From Aestuariibius violaceus (GTDB taxonomy: Bacteria > Pseudomonadota > Alphaproteobacteria > Rhodobacterales > Rhodobacteraceae): 64,000 nucleotides of DNA. The number at the start of each line of letters is the position of its first letter. The stretch's first letter is position 1. Where the stretch lies: NCBI RefSeq assembly GCF_040779325.2, contig NZ_JBFONT020000001.1, positions 558,001-622,000 on the forward strand, read 5' to 3'. Shown here piece after piece: positions 1-8,340 of this stretch. The notes beneath the pieces were generated by a model. That model worked only from the letters and a program-made list of their open reading frames with translations, had not been told where the DNA came from and did no database searches. Both the position numbers and the translations under genes were made by a program.

Positions 1-1
1 A

Positions 2-1432
2 ACTCCGCCTGTGGCCGATCCCGAGGTCATCCCGGCCCCCGACACCGCCGAAGGCGAAGAGGCCGAGCCTACCGAAGGCACGCCTGTCGAAACCGCCGAA
101 CCCGAGGTTTCGCCGACCGAGGAACCGCCAGCTGAGACCGCCGAGGAAACCGTGGTGGACCCTGCCGAAACCGACACGGCAGAGACCGCACCGGCAGAGG
201 TTGAAGCGGAAGGCGAGGCCGACGTAGCCGTCGAAACCGAGGCGGCCCCCTCTGAGACCACGGAAGAGGACGGTATCGCCGTGATCGCCCCTCCGGCAGA
301 GGGCGAACAGTCCGAAGCCGACGTCGCCGGAACCGAGCCGGAGGTCACCCAGGACGATACCGAAACCAGCACCGCCGCCGCCAACGAAACGCCCGAGGCC
401 GCCGCGACCGCAGCCGTCGAAGGCGAAGCGGACGCCGAGGCAGAAGTCGTGACGGAAACGGTGACCGAGGAAACGTCGCGCTCTTCCGACGAGGAATTCA
501 CCACCTCCGCCAGCCGCAGCGCGGACGAGAACGATGACGACGACGGCCTCTCCGCCCTCGAAACCTTCGCGCTTGGCGCCGCCGGTCTTATCGTCCTCGA
601 CCAGATCATCGGTCGGAACGAACAGGTCGTCACCAATTCCGGCGACCGCGTCGTGGTCCAGCGCGACGACGGCGACTACTACGTCCTCAAGGATGACAAC
701 GCACTGCTTCGCCAGCCCGGTGCACAGATCTCCACACGCACCTTCGACGACGGCTCGACGCTCCAGCGCGTCCTCCGCGAGGACGGGTCAGAGGTCATCA
801 CGATCCGCGCCGCCAATGGCCAGGTCCTGCGCCGTTCGCGTATCCTGCCCGACGGCACCGAAGTGCTCCTCTTCGACGACACGGTCGAGGCCGCACCGGT
901 CGAGGTCACCGAACTGCCCGAGCCGCAGCAGCGATCGATCTCACTCGACACCGCAACCGAGGACGAGCTGCGCGCCGCCCTCCGCCAGCGCGAACTCGAT
1001 ACGTTCGACCGCAGCTTCACGCTGCAGCAGATCCGCCAGATCCGCGCCGTGCGGGAGCTTGTGCCGGTGATCGAACTCGATGCCGTCACCTTCGATACAG
1101 GGTCGTCCGCAATCCGCGCCAGCCAGGCCGACGCGCTGATCGCGATCGGGCAGGCGATGCGCGACGTGATCGAGGAAAGCCCGAACGAGGTCTTCCTCGT
1201 CGAAGGCCACACCGACGCCGTCGGTTCCGCCAGCCTCAACCTTGCCCTGTCGGATCGCCGGGCGGAATCCGTGGCACTGGCGCTCGCCGAATATTTCGAC
1301 GTGCCGCCGGAAAACCTCATCGTGCAGGGCTACGGAGAGGCCAATCTCAAGGTCGTCACGGAAGACGCCAACCGCGAGAACCGCCGCGCCACCGTGCGGC
1401 GGATCACCCCGCTTCTCGCGCGCCTGAACTGA
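2..1432 (+). CDS. OmpA-family protein, 5' end outside the window
   Basis: The reading frame is open to the left edge, so this is the C-terminal part of a longer protein. A GTG at 11 is the first possible internal start, but it has no ribosome-binding site and no signal peptide follows, so it is probably not the true start. About the first 180 visible residues are low-complexity and rich in Glu, Ala, Thr and Pro. A middle part follows, with a short hydrophobic stretch (FALGAAGLIVLDQIIG). The C-terminal 120 residues form an OmpA/MotB-type peptidoglycan-binding domain with VEGHTDAVGS, the LSDRRAESV helix and NRENRRA. Likely an envelope protein anchoring to murein. The fold is clear; the specific role is unknown. 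Confidence 0.85.
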   Translation, partial: TPPVADPEVIPAPDTAEGEEAEPTEGTPVETAEPEVSPTEEPPAETAEETVVDPAETDTAETAPAEVEAEGEADVAVETEAAPSETTEEDGIAVIAPPAEGEQSEADVAGTEPEVTQDDTETSTAAANETPEAAATAAVEGEADAEAEVVTETVTEETSRSSDEEFTTSASRSADENDDDDGLSALETFALGAAGLIVLDQIIGRNEQVVTNSGDRVVVQRDDGDYYVLKDDNALLRQPGAQISTRTFDDGSTLQRVLREDGSEVITIRAANGQVLRRSRILPDGTEVLLFDDTVEAAPVEVTELPEPQQRSISLDTATEDELRAALRQRELDTFDRSFTLQQIRQIRAVRELVPVIELDAVTFDTGSSAIRASQADALIAIGQAMRDVIEESPNEVFLVEGHTDAVGSASLNLALSDRRAESVALALAEYFDVPPENLIVQGYGEANLKVVTEDANRENRRATVRRITPLLARLN

Positions 1433-1438
1433 CCGGAC

Positions 1439-1468
1439 GGCTCCGGGTGGTTCATTCCGCCCGGAGCC
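1439..1468. terminator. Inverted repeat at convergent gene ends
   Basis: A 12-bp stem (GGCTCCGGGTGG against CCGCCCGGAGCC, one G-U pair) with a 6-base loop begins 6 bases after the OmpA-family stop codon. Its right arm runs into the last codons of the convergent hydrolase gene. There is no T tract. Its position suggests a bidirectional terminator or 3'-end stabiliser. Confidence 0.55.
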
Positions 1469-2753
1469 ATTCGAACCGCAGGCCCGCTGCCGTCCGGTTC
1501 GCAAATCCCCGCCAATAGGTATGCTCTTCGGTCGGCGACCCGTCCTCATCCACCGACCACAGCCCATCCGCCGCCACCGGCACCAAGTCGAGATACCCAA
1601 CCGCCTCCGCACGGCCCTTCAGATAGGTATCCAGCCACACCGTCACGAAATGCTGCGTGACGTTATTCATCCGCACCGTGTCCCAAACCGGGTCTGCATA
1701 ATGCTCGAATGGCGCGAACCCCAGATCCTCGTTGAACGCATAGCTCTCGGGCGGCGCGGGATAAGGCGCGGCCGCGTTGTGGTTCGCATGTTCGAAGGTC
1801 AGCAGCGCCCGGTCCACGCCTGTCGCCTCGTCCCACATCAGCCGCACGCCCTCCTCGTAGCCGGACACGTCATCCACCGACCCGGCGATGAACAGCGCCG
1901 GCACTGACAGCCCCGCCATCCCCTCCGCATCCCACATCCCCCGCGCACGACCCCAGGGGCCGATGGCGATCACCGTCTTCACCCGTGGATCGAGCAGCGC
2001 GGCGTGGCTCTCGCTTCCCGCCAGATGCACACCAAGCAACCCGTGCGGCGCCCCGAAAGACAGATCGACCCCGGCCTGCGCGACACCGCCGCCCGCCGCG
2101 ATCACCGCGCCGTAACCCCCCATCGAATATCCGACGATGGCGACCTGCTCTGCCTCGACCAACCCGTCCAAAAAGCCCGGGCCCGATCCCATCCGGGCGA
2201 TCTCTTCCAGCACGAAAAGCTGATCGACCGGCCGGTGCACCAATGTCGATCCGAACGCCGCCTGATCGCCATACGTACTGTCCTGATGATCGATCGAGGC
2301 GACGACATACCCCTTCGTCGCCAGATTGTCGGCCAGATGGGACATCAGGAACCGGTTCCCCGGATAGCCGTGGCTGACGATGACCAACGGAAACGGCCCC
2401 GCCTCAGCCAGCGGCGGCGCGTCCCGCACGGCCCGCCCGGTCAACTCGACAACCGTCTCCCCGTCCCGCAGATACGCGTCCAACATCCGGTCCCCGTCGC
2501 TCTCCTCCGCCGGATACCAGATCTCGACGACCAGCCGCCGATCCGCCCGCGGCAATGGATCGGGCACAGGCGCGTCCCGCTCGATCGCCGTGACGTCGAT
2601 CCGGTCCTCATGCACGAACTCGACCGTCCGCACGCCCGTGGCGAAGGGCCCCTGGGCGGCCATCTCCGGCGCATCGGGGCGCACCGTATCGATCGCCGTC
2701 TGTCCGCTTGCCGTCCCCGCCAGGAAACACACGATCAAGGTCAGTCGTCTCAT
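1452..2753 (-). CDS. Secreted alpha/beta hydrolase (dienelactone hydrolase/PAF-acetylhydrolase-like)
   Basis: A 433-residue protein. The start chosen is the ATG at 2753, preceded by GGGAGAG and opening with a signal peptide (MRRLTLIVCFLAGTASGQ); an in-frame start 33 bases upstream would spoil the signal peptide. The nucleophile elbow GYSMGG places the likely catalytic Ser near residue 210. An upstream SHGYPGNR motif resembles the oxyanion region, and an Asp (SVDD) and His (HANHN) follow in the expected order. The hydrolase fold and periplasmic export are well supported. The substrate, probably an ester or lipid, is not known. It stands alone, convergent with the OmpA-family gene. Confidence 0.8.
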   Translation of the reverse strand: MRRLTLIVCFLAGTASGQTAIDTVRPDAPEMAAQGPFATGVRTVEFVHEDRIDVTAIERDAPVPDPLPRADRRLVVEIWYPAEESDGDRMLDAYLRDGETVVELTGRAVRDAPPLAEAGPFPLVIVSHGYPGNRFLMSHLADNLATKGYVVASIDHQDSTYGDQAAFGSTLVHRPVDQLFVLEEIARMGSGPGFLDGLVEAEQVAIVGYSMGGYGAVIAAGGGVAQAGVDLSFGAPHGLLGVHLAGSESHAALLDPRVKTVIAIGPWGRARGMWDAEGMAGLSVPALFIAGSVDDVSGYEEGVRLMWDEATGVDRALLTFEHANHNAAAPYPAPPESYAFNEDLGFAPFEHYADPVWDTVRMNNVTQHFVTVWLDTYLKGRAEAVGYLDLVPVAADGLWSVDEDGSPTEEHTYWRGFANRTAAGLRFEWLRAE

Positions 2754-2881
2754 CTCTGTCTCTCCCGGCAGCCGCAGCGCCCGCATTCATCCGCTGTTAA
2801 TCTGGATGATACGCCCCGATCAGGTTGAAGCTCCATATGTCTCTCGAAGGGAACGACCCCAGCAGACAAAGGAGAGACGAC

Positions 2882-3490
2882 ATGAAATACTTCAAGCGCA
2901 TCCGCTCAGACGTGCCCACCAAGCCCTTTCTCGATGAAATCGCAAGCGTCGGCGATGCCTGGGCCATCGCCACGGGCCGGCAGGACAAGATCCCGGTCCA
3001 GCGAGAGGCGCTGGCCATCCCGCTGCGCGGTCTGCGCAAGTCGATGATCCTGGGGCGCGAGCGGCGCGATGTCCACGAAAGCCGCTGGACGACCGGATCG
3101 GCCAAGTTCCCGAAGGCCCGCGCCTTCCTCGAAGAGGTTGCCGCCGAACTCGACGCCGATCTCAGCCGGGGCAAGATCGTCTGCCTGCCCGCCGGCAAGC
3201 GCGTCTATCCCCATATCGACCGCGGCGAATACTACCGCTTCCGGGGCCGCTACCACTTCGTCCTGAAATCCTCCGCCGGATCCTGGCTCAAGGCCGGGGA
3301 CGAGGAAATCCGGATGCAGGAAGGCGAACTCTGGTGGTTCGACAACGACCAGATGCACGAAGCCTTCAACGATGGCGACGAGGATCGCATCCACATGATC
3401 TTCGATCTCCTCCCCGCCGAGATGCGGTCGAAGGCCAAGGAAGCGAAAGAGCGTGCACGCAAGGCCCACGAGCAACACGAGGCAGCCTGA
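2882..3490 (+). CDS. Aspartyl/asparaginyl beta-hydroxylase-like 2-oxoglutarate oxygenase
   Basis: 202 residues. The ATG at 2882 is chosen because GGAGAG lies just upstream; an in-frame start at 2825 has none. The double-stranded beta-helix region shows an Fe(II)-binding H-x-D (His111, Asp113, in YPHIDRG), an Arg-rich strand (YRFRGRYHFVL) and a distal His in DNDQMHEAFN followed by DEDRIHMIFD. This pattern fits the Asp_Arg_Hydrox family, Fe(II)/2-oxoglutarate hydroxylases of protein or small-molecule targets. The C-terminal 20 residues are a charged Lys/Glu/Ala helix. The substrate cannot be inferred. It is monocistronic and convergent with the TetR gene. Confidence 0.75.
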   Translation: MKYFKRIRSDVPTKPFLDEIASVGDAWAIATGRQDKIPVQREALAIPLRGLRKSMILGRERRDVHESRWTTGSAKFPKARAFLEEVAAELDADLSRGKIVCLPAGKRVYPHIDRGEYYRFRGRYHFVLKSSAGSWLKAGDEEIRMQEGELWWFDNDQMHEAFNDGDEDRIHMIFDLLPAEMRSKAKEAKERARKAHEQHEAA

Positions 3491-3506
3491 CCACAGGGGC
3501 TGCCCG

Positions 3507-3542
3507 GGCGGCCGCTCGTCCCTCCCTTCCAGAGCGGCCGCC
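3507..3542. terminator. Strong inverted repeat between convergent genes
   Basis: A perfect 11-bp stem (GGCGGCCGCTC / GAGCGGCCGCC) with a 14-base loop lies midway between the hydroxylase stop (3490) and the TetR stop (3555). There is no T tract on either strand. It is placed to end both transcripts. Confidence 0.6.
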
Positions 3543-3554
3543 TGATACCTGATC

Positions 3555-4130
3555 CTATCCCGCCTGCCAGCCCCGCACCGTGTCGCTGACGATCCGGGCC
3601 ATCGGCGCGGCGGCCGCGACGTCTCGGGCCAGCCTGATCTGGCTCAGCATCCCCCAGAGCGACCCCAGCAGGAACTCCGCCCGCTCTTCCTGCCTGTCCA
3701 CACCATCCGCCTCCAGTGACCGCGCGAAGGCATCCCGCCACATCGCGCGATAAGCGGCCACCTCCGCCGCGATCTCCTCGGGCATCTCCCCCAGTTCGAA
3801 CACCGTGTTGACCATCAGACAGCCCGCCGCGCTCACGTCGCCCGCGTCGGATTGCGCCGTCGCCATCGCGTCGAAGAACCCGGCGATCGCCGCCAGCCCG
3901 GGCGTTGCAAACGCACCGTTTACGACTTCTTCAGCCTGTCCGCGATAAAGCTGCAGCACACGCACGAACAACCGGTCCTTTTCGCCGAACGTGTTGTGCA
4001 TCGACCGGACGCCCACGCCCGTCTCCGCCTCCAGCGCGCGATAGGTCGTTGCGTCGTATCCGTCGCGCCAAAACACCATCATCGCGGCGCGCAAAACCTC
4101 AGTTTCGTCAAACCCGCGCGGTCGCGGCAT
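3555..4130 (-). CDS. TetR-family transcriptional regulator
   Basis: 191 residues. The N-terminal helix-turn-helix is recognisable (residues about 8-53: DETEVLRAAMMVFWRDGYDA, then TYRALEAETGVGVRSMHNTF, then EKDRLF), followed by an all-helical ligand-binding domain. It is divergent from the tautomerase-MAPEG pair. Two inverted repeats in the shared intergenic region (4142-4163 and 4184-4207) are likely operators, so it probably represses itself and the divergent pair until a small molecule binds. The effector is unknown; the electrophile-handling neighbours hint at a reactive or aromatic compound. Confidence 0.9.
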   Translation of the reverse strand: MPRPRGFDETEVLRAAMMVFWRDGYDATTYRALEAETGVGVRSMHNTFGEKDRLFVRVLQLYRGQAEEVVNGAFATPGLAAIAGFFDAMATAQSDAGDVSAAGCLMVNTVFELGEMPEEIAAEVAAYRAMWRDAFARSLEADGVDRQEERAEFLLGSLWGMLSQIRLARDVAAAAPMARIVSDTVRGWQAG

Positions 4131-4141
4131 CGTGAACTCCT

Positions 4142-4163
4142 TTTTGCATCATATGTTGCAAAA
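4142..4163. promoter_or_regulatory. Candidate TetR operator, proximal to the regulator gene
   Basis: An inverted repeat with 7-bp arms, TTTTGCA and TGCAAAA, separated by 8 bases, 12 bases upstream of the TetR start codon. It shares the TTGCA core with the palindrome at 4184, as expected for a second site of the same repressor. Confidence 0.5.
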
Positions 4164-4183
4164 CAATTTCCTGGCGGCTACGG

Positions 4184-4207
4184 ATATTGCATCGCGCGAT
4201 GCAATAT
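4184..4207. promoter_or_regulatory. Perfect 24-bp palindrome, candidate TetR operator
   Basis: The half ATATTGCATCGC is followed directly by its exact reverse complement. It lies between the divergent TetR and tautomerase genes, 33 bases before the tautomerase ATG. A perfect palindrome of this length in a regulator-target intergenic region is typical of TetR operators. Confidence 0.65.
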
Positions 4208-4240
4208 AACTCGAAATGATCGAAAACCAAGGAGGCTCCC

Positions 4241-4438
4241 ATGCCCACGATCCGCGTCACCGTCCCGAAATCCGCCTGGTCCATCGAAGAGAAGGCCAAG
4301 ATCGTCTCAAACCTCACCACCTCCCTCGCCGACGTGGCCAAGACATCCGGCAAGGGCGACATCACCCAATACGTCAACGTCCATATCGAAGAAACGGCTG
4401 AGGGCGGCTACGCCATGGGCGGCCAGGTCGTCGGATGA
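4241..4438 (+). CDS. 4-oxalocrotonate tautomerase-family protein
   Basis: 65 residues, the usual length of the family. It begins Met-Pro, so Met removal leaves the N-terminal catalytic Pro that defines tautomerases; MPTIRVTVPK forms the first strand. The start is supported by AAGGAGG 6 bases upstream. The stop overlaps the start of the MAPEG gene (ATGA), so the two are translationally coupled. Family members interconvert keto and enol forms or act on halogenated or aromatic breakdown products. The actual substrate is unknown. Confidence 0.75.
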   Translation: MPTIRVTVPKSAWSIEEKAKIVSNLTTSLADVAKTSGKGDITQYVNVHIEETAEGGYAMGGQVVG

Positions 4439-4842
4439 GCATCGAGCTCTGGTCGCTCTTCGCCGTCTTCGGCGTCATGCTCTTTTCGGTTCTGGCGCAA
4501 GGGACTTACCTCGATCTGCGTGCCGGGATCCCCTATGTCCTTTCCAGCCGGGCCGAGCCGCCACCGAACCACGGCCCCCTCGGCGCCCGGCTTGACCGGA
4601 ACGTCCGCAATCAGGTCGAGGGGCTGGCGCTGTTCCTGCCGCTCGTCCTGATCTCGGCGACCTCCGGGATCAGCAACGGCTGGACCGAGACTGCGGCGCT
4701 GACCTACGCTGGCTCCCGCGCGGCCTACGTCCCAAGCTATGCCTTCGACCTCGTCCCGGTCCGTACGCTGGTCTGGGCGGCGGGGCTGGCGAGCCTTTTC
4801 GCCTTTGCCTGGGGCCTGACCACGGGCGCGCTAAGCGCCTGA
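4435..4842 (+). CDS. MAPEG-family integral membrane protein
   Basis: 135 residues with four hydrophobic segments and a cytosolic loop after the first helix carrying the MAPEG-type pattern of Arg and Asn-x-x-Glu (ARLDRNVRNQVEGLALF). MAPEG proteins are small membrane glutathione transferases or peroxidases, although many bacterial members are uncharacterised. It overlaps the tautomerase gene by 4 bases. Pairing a tautomerase with a MAPEG protein under a TetR regulator suggests handling of electrophilic or lipophilic compounds; that is inference from context. Confidence 0.75.
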   Translation: MSIELWSLFAVFGVMLFSVLAQGTYLDLRAGIPYVLSSRAEPPPNHGPLGARLDRNVRNQVEGLALFLPLVLISATSGISNGWTETAALTYAGSRAAYVPSYAFDLVPVRTLVWAAGLASLFAFAWGLTTGALSA

Positions 4843-4848
4843 AATCCA

Positions 4849-4875
4849 GCCGGATCCGCCACGCGCGGGTCCGGC
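4849..4875. terminator. Hairpin between MAPEG gene and ABC operon
   Basis: A 9-bp stem with one G-U pair (GCCGGATCC against GGGTCCGGC) and a 9-base loop, starting 6 bases after the MAPEG stop. It has no T tract. It may separate the TetR-controlled pair from the ABC transporter genes downstream. Confidence 0.45.
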
Positions 4876-4926
4876 ACCGAACCCCGGACGCTTGACCCGG
4901 AACCGTTCCCGCCGCACAACCGGCAA

Positions 4927-5901
4927 ATGCTCGCCTACATCATCCGTCGCGTGTTTCAGTCGGTCCTCGTCCTCCTCGTCGTGGGGCTCGTGGCCTTCTC
5001 GCTGTTCCGGTTTGTCGGCGATCCGATCACCAACCTGCTGGGGCAGGAGGCGACGCTGGCCGATATCGAACGGCTGCGCGACCAGCTTGGCCTGAACGAT
5101 CCGTTTCTTGTCCAATACGTCAATTTCCTTTGGGATGCAGCGCAGGGCAATTTCGGGATTTCCTACCGTCAGGGCCGCCCGGTGGCGGACATCATCGCCG
5201 AACGCGCCCCCGCCACGCTGGAGCTTGCTGCCCTCTCGGCCCTCTTCGCCATCGGCTTCGGCATTGCGCTCGGCGTCTATACGGCAATCCGCAAAAGCGG
5301 CGTCGCCGCCAACATCATCATGTCGACCTCGCTGATCGGCGTCTCGCTCCCCACCTTCCTGATCGGCATCCTCCTGATCTACGTCTTCTCGGTCGAGCTC
5401 GGCTGGCTTCCGTCCTTCGGTCGCGGCCAGGTGGTCGATCTCGGATGGTGGACAACCGGGCTCCTGACGCCATCGGGACGACAGGCCATCATCCTGCCAG
5501 CGATCACCCTCGGCCTCTACCAGATGACGCTCATCATGCGCCTCGTCCGATCCGAGATGCTTGAGGTTCTGCGCCAGGACTACATCCGCTTCGCCCGCGC
5601 TCGCGGCCTGCGCGAGCGGGCCGTCAACTTCCGCCATGCGCTGAAGAACACGCTCGTGCCCGTCATTACCGTCACCGGCCTCCAGCTCGGTGCGATCATC
5701 GCCTTCGCCATCATCACCGAAACGGTCTTCCAATGGCCCGGCGTCGGCCTGCTCTTCATCAACGCAATCCAGTTCGTCGATATTCCCGTCATGGCCGCCT
5801 ACCTGATGCTGATCTCGGTGATGTTCGTCGGCATCAACCTGATCGTCGACCTCCTCTACTTCGCGGTCGATCCCCGCCTGCGGATCGAGGGGCGCCACTG
5901 A
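4927..5901 (+). CDS. ABC transporter permease, DppB/OppB type
   Basis: 324 residues and six predicted membrane helices, starting MLAYIIRRVFQSVLVLLVVG as is usual for the first permease of peptide/nickel/opine importers. The cytoplasmic coupling loop is visible at YIRFARARGLRERAV followed by HALKNTLVP. A periplasmic loop sits between helices 1 and 2. The stop codon overlaps the next permease start by one base. Together with the permease at 5901 and ATPases at 7290 and 8341 it forms an inner-membrane importer for an oligopeptide-like or other small substrate. No binding-protein gene is adjacent. Confidence 0.9.
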   Translation: MLAYIIRRVFQSVLVLLVVGLVAFSLFRFVGDPITNLLGQEATLADIERLRDQLGLNDPFLVQYVNFLWDAAQGNFGISYRQGRPVADIIAERAPATLELAALSALFAIGFGIALGVYTAIRKSGVAANIIMSTSLIGVSLPTFLIGILLIYVFSVELGWLPSFGRGQVVDLGWWTTGLLTPSGRQAIILPAITLGLYQMTLIMRLVRSEMLEVLRQDYIRFARARGLRERAVNFRHALKNTLVPVITVTGLQLGAIIAFAIITETVFQWPGVGLLFINAIQFVDIPVMAAYLMLISVMFVGINLIVDLLYFAVDPRLRIEGRH

Positions 5902-6872
5902 TGACCGATGCCACCCACAAGACAGCCGACCTTCCCCAGCCCGAAGCGGCCAGGCGCCCCTCACGCCTGAAAAACGCGTGGGAGAGCGATCTCGCCTACA
6001 GCCTGCGCCACTCCCCGGTGGCCATCCTTTCACTCATCATCACGCTGATCCTGATCCTCGCGGCGGTCTTCGCTCCGCTGATCGCCACGACGAACCCCTA
6101 CGACCCCGCCTCGCTCAACCTCATGAACGGCTTCACCCCACCGGGAGCGGCCAATGCCTTCACCGGTGAAAGCTTCCTGATGGGCACCGATGACCAGGGC
6201 CGCGACGTCTTCTCGACGATCCTCTACGGGATGCGCATCTCGCTCTTCGTGGGGGTCTCGGCGGTCCTCTTCGCCATGATCCTCGGCGTGACGCTCGGCC
6301 TTCTGGCGGGCTATGTCGGCGGCTGGACCGAGACGATCATCATGCGCATCGCCGACGTCCAGCTGACCTTCCCGTCAATCCTCGTCGCGATGCTGATCAC
6401 CGGCGTCTCGCGCGGCGTGACCCCACCCGAATACCGGGACGAAGTCGCGATCCTCGTCCTAATCCTTGCCATCGGCCTGTCCGACTGGGTGCAATTCGCC
6501 CGCGTGGTCCGGGGGGCCACCCTGGTCGAGAAGAACAAGGAATACGTCCAGGCCGCCCGCCTCATCGGCCGCTCGGGCGGCGGCATCATGCTCCGCCATA
6601 TCCTACCCAACGTCCTGTCCCCGGTCCTCGTAATCGCCACGATCTCGCTCGCGCTCGCCATCATCGCCGAAGCCACCCTCAGCTTCCTCGGCGTCGGCGC
6701 GCCCCCCACGCAACCCTCCCTCGGCACCCTCATCCGCATCGGCCAGGGCTTCCTGTTCTCTGGCGAATGGTGGATCCTCTTCTTCCCCGCCATGACCCTT
6801 CTTACGCTCGCGCTCGCCGTGAACCTGCTCGGAGACTGGCTCCGCGACGCCCTGAACCCGAGGCTGCGATGA
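5901..6872 (+). CDS. ABC transporter permease, DppC/OppC type
   Basis: 323 residues. The ATG at 5901 shares its A with the upstream permease stop, which fixes the start. A cytoplasmic N-terminal tail of about 40 residues precedes helix 1 (SPVAILSLIITLILILAAVF). The LMGTDDQGRDVFSTILYGMR segment is the hallmark after helix 1 in DppC-type subunits. The EAA coupling loop reads EYVQAARLIGRSGGGIM. It pairs with the permease at 4927. Confidence 0.9.
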   Translation: MTDATHKTADLPQPEAARRPSRLKNAWESDLAYSLRHSPVAILSLIITLILILAAVFAPLIATTNPYDPASLNLMNGFTPPGAANAFTGESFLMGTDDQGRDVFSTILYGMRISLFVGVSAVLFAMILGVTLGLLAGYVGGWTETIIMRIADVQLTFPSILVAMLITGVSRGVTPPEYRDEVAILVLILAIGLSDWVQFARVVRGATLVEKNKEYVQAARLIGRSGGGIMLRHILPNVLSPVLVIATISLALAIIAEATLSFLGVGAPPTQPSLGTLIRIGQGFLFSGEWWILFFPAMTLLTLALAVNLLGDWLRDALNPRLR

Positions 6873-7252
6873 TGGCCTCGCGTCCTGTCTCGAATGTCCT
6901 TGGCGGGGCATCTCTTGCTTTGCTCACCGCCTGCGCCCCCACCCCCTCTGCCGAAGACACCCTCGACCTCGCCGCCCGCGCCAACGACATCGAGCTCACC
7001 CAGACCCTCGCAGGCCGCACCATCGTCTCGGAAAACACTCGCTACGAGATCGGAGAGGACGGGATCCTCAGCGGCACCTCCGACGGGCTGGCGGTCTTCG
7101 CCACCTGGACCATCGAGAACGGCGCCTGGTGCCGCAACGTGATCGAACCCGACCTGCTCGCGGGCCGCGAATGCCAGTCCCTCTTCCTCACTTCTGACAC
7201 CATGACGGTCACCCGCGAAAACGGCCAGATCGTCACCTACAGTTTCGAATGA
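6869..7252 (+). CDS. Small putative lipoprotein inside the ABC operon
   Basis: About 127 residues with two consecutive in-frame ATG codons (6869, 6872), overlapping the permease stop. The N-terminus is a lipoprotein signal with lipobox LLTAC, giving a Cys near residue 23. The mature part is small and beta-rich, with two further Cys residues (GAWCRNVI, GRECQSL) that could form a disulphide. I do not recognise the family with certainty. It sits between permease and ATPase genes, so it is probably co-transcribed with the transporter, but a functional link is unproven. Confidence 0.65.
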   Translation: MMASRPVSNVLGGASLALLTACAPTPSAEDTLDLAARANDIELTQTLAGRTIVSENTRYEIGEDGILSGTSDGLAVFATWTIENGAWCRNVIEPDLLAGRECQSLFLTSDTMTVTRENGQIVTYSFE

Positions 7253-7289
7253 CCCCAGCCAGCGCTCCGGCGCCTGCAAGGACCACCGC

Positions 7290-8273
7290 ATGACCACCCC
7301 CGTCCTCTCCGTCCGCAACCTCACTGTCGAGATCCCGACCCGCGCGGGCCTCCTCAAACCCGTCGACGGCGTTTCCTACGACATCGCGGCGGGAGAGATC
7401 CTGGGCGTCGTCGGCGAATCCGGCGCGGGCAAGTCGATGACGGGTAACGCGGTGATCGGCCTCCTCGACCGGCCCGCGCGGATCGCCTCGGGCGAGATCC
7501 ACGTGAACGGCAGGCGGATCGACGGCCTCTCCCGCAAGGACCTGCGCAAGATCCGCGGCAAAGAGATCGGCATGATCTTCCAGGATCCCCTGACCTCGCT
7601 CAACCCCCTGCTCACCATCGGCGACCAGCTGACCGAGACGATCCAGGAACACCTCAAAGTTTCGGACGGCGAGGCCAAGCTCCGCGCTATCCGTGCGCTG
7701 GACGAGGTCGGCATTCCCGCCGCGAAGGACCGGATCGACGCCTACCCCCATCAATTCTCAGGCGGGATGCGCCAGCGCGTTGTCATCGCGCTCGCCCTCT
7801 GCGCCGAACCCTCTCTGGTGATTGCGGACGAGCCGACCACGGCCCTAGACGTCTCCGTCCAGGCCCAGATCACGGCGCTCTTAAAACGCCTCTGCCGGGA
7901 GCGTGGGATGGCCGTCATGCTTGTCACCCACGACATGGGCGTCATCGCCGAAACCGCCGATCGCGTCGCGGTCATGTATGCCGGCCGCTTGGCCGAACTC
8001 GGCCCTGTTCGCGAGGTCATCACCCGGCCGATGCACCCCTACACCGAAGGTCTGATGCGGGCCACGCCCGATGCCTCCGAAGGCGCGACCCGCCTGCGCC
8101 AGATCCCCGGCGCCATGCCCCGCCTCGGCCGCCTGCCGACCGGCTGCGCCTTCCATCCGCGCTGCCCGAAGGTGCAGGACAAATGCCGCCAAGATCCGCC
8201 ACCCACCCGTGATGCCACCGGCGGCCGCGCGGCCTGCTGGTTCCCTCTGACAGAGGAAGCCGTGCCCGCCTAA
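7290..8273 (+). CDS. ABC transporter ATP-binding protein, DppD/OppD type
   Basis: 327 residues. Walker A is GESGAGKS, the signature is FSGGMRQR, Walker B is LVIADEPTTALD and the H-loop is LVTHDMG. The C-terminal oligopeptide-transporter extension has the Cys pattern TGCAFHPRCPKVQDKC. It energises the permeases at 4927 and 5901 together with the ATPase at 8341. A 37-base gap follows the lipoprotein gene and a 67-base gap with a hairpin follows this gene. Confidence 0.9.
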   Translation: MTTPVLSVRNLTVEIPTRAGLLKPVDGVSYDIAAGEILGVVGESGAGKSMTGNAVIGLLDRPARIASGEIHVNGRRIDGLSRKDLRKIRGKEIGMIFQDPLTSLNPLLTIGDQLTETIQEHLKVSDGEAKLRAIRALDEVGIPAAKDRIDAYPHQFSGGMRQRVVIALALCAEPSLVIADEPTTALDVSVQAQITALLKRLCRERGMAVMLVTHDMGVIAETADRVAVMYAGRLAELGPVREVITRPMHPYTEGLMRATPDASEGATRLRQIPGAMPRLGRLPTGCAFHPRCPKVQDKCRQDPPPTRDATGGRAACWFPLTEEAVPA

Positions 8274-8292
8274 AGAGTTAACGTCGAGTGAC

Positions 8293-8308
8293 GGGAACGT
8301 TCGTTCCC
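8293..8308. other. Intercistronic hairpin between the two ATPase genes
   Basis: GGGAACG, TT, CGTTCCC: a perfect 7-bp inverted repeat 20 bases after the first ATPase stop. There is no T tract. It could be an mRNA-processing or stabilising element or a protein-binding palindrome. Confidence 0.4.
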
Positions 8309-8340
8309 CTCCGACCAAATGCCGACTGGATACCGACCGG

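Noticed and set aside
11..13. GTG as the true start of the OmpA-family gene
   Set aside because: The frame is open to the window edge, there is no ribosome-binding site and no signal peptide follows, so the gene is taken as 5'-truncated.
4831..6033. Minus-strand open frame of 400 codons opposite the first permease gene
   Set aside because: The plus-strand permease is clear, and the antisense product is a charged low-complexity sequence without a fold.
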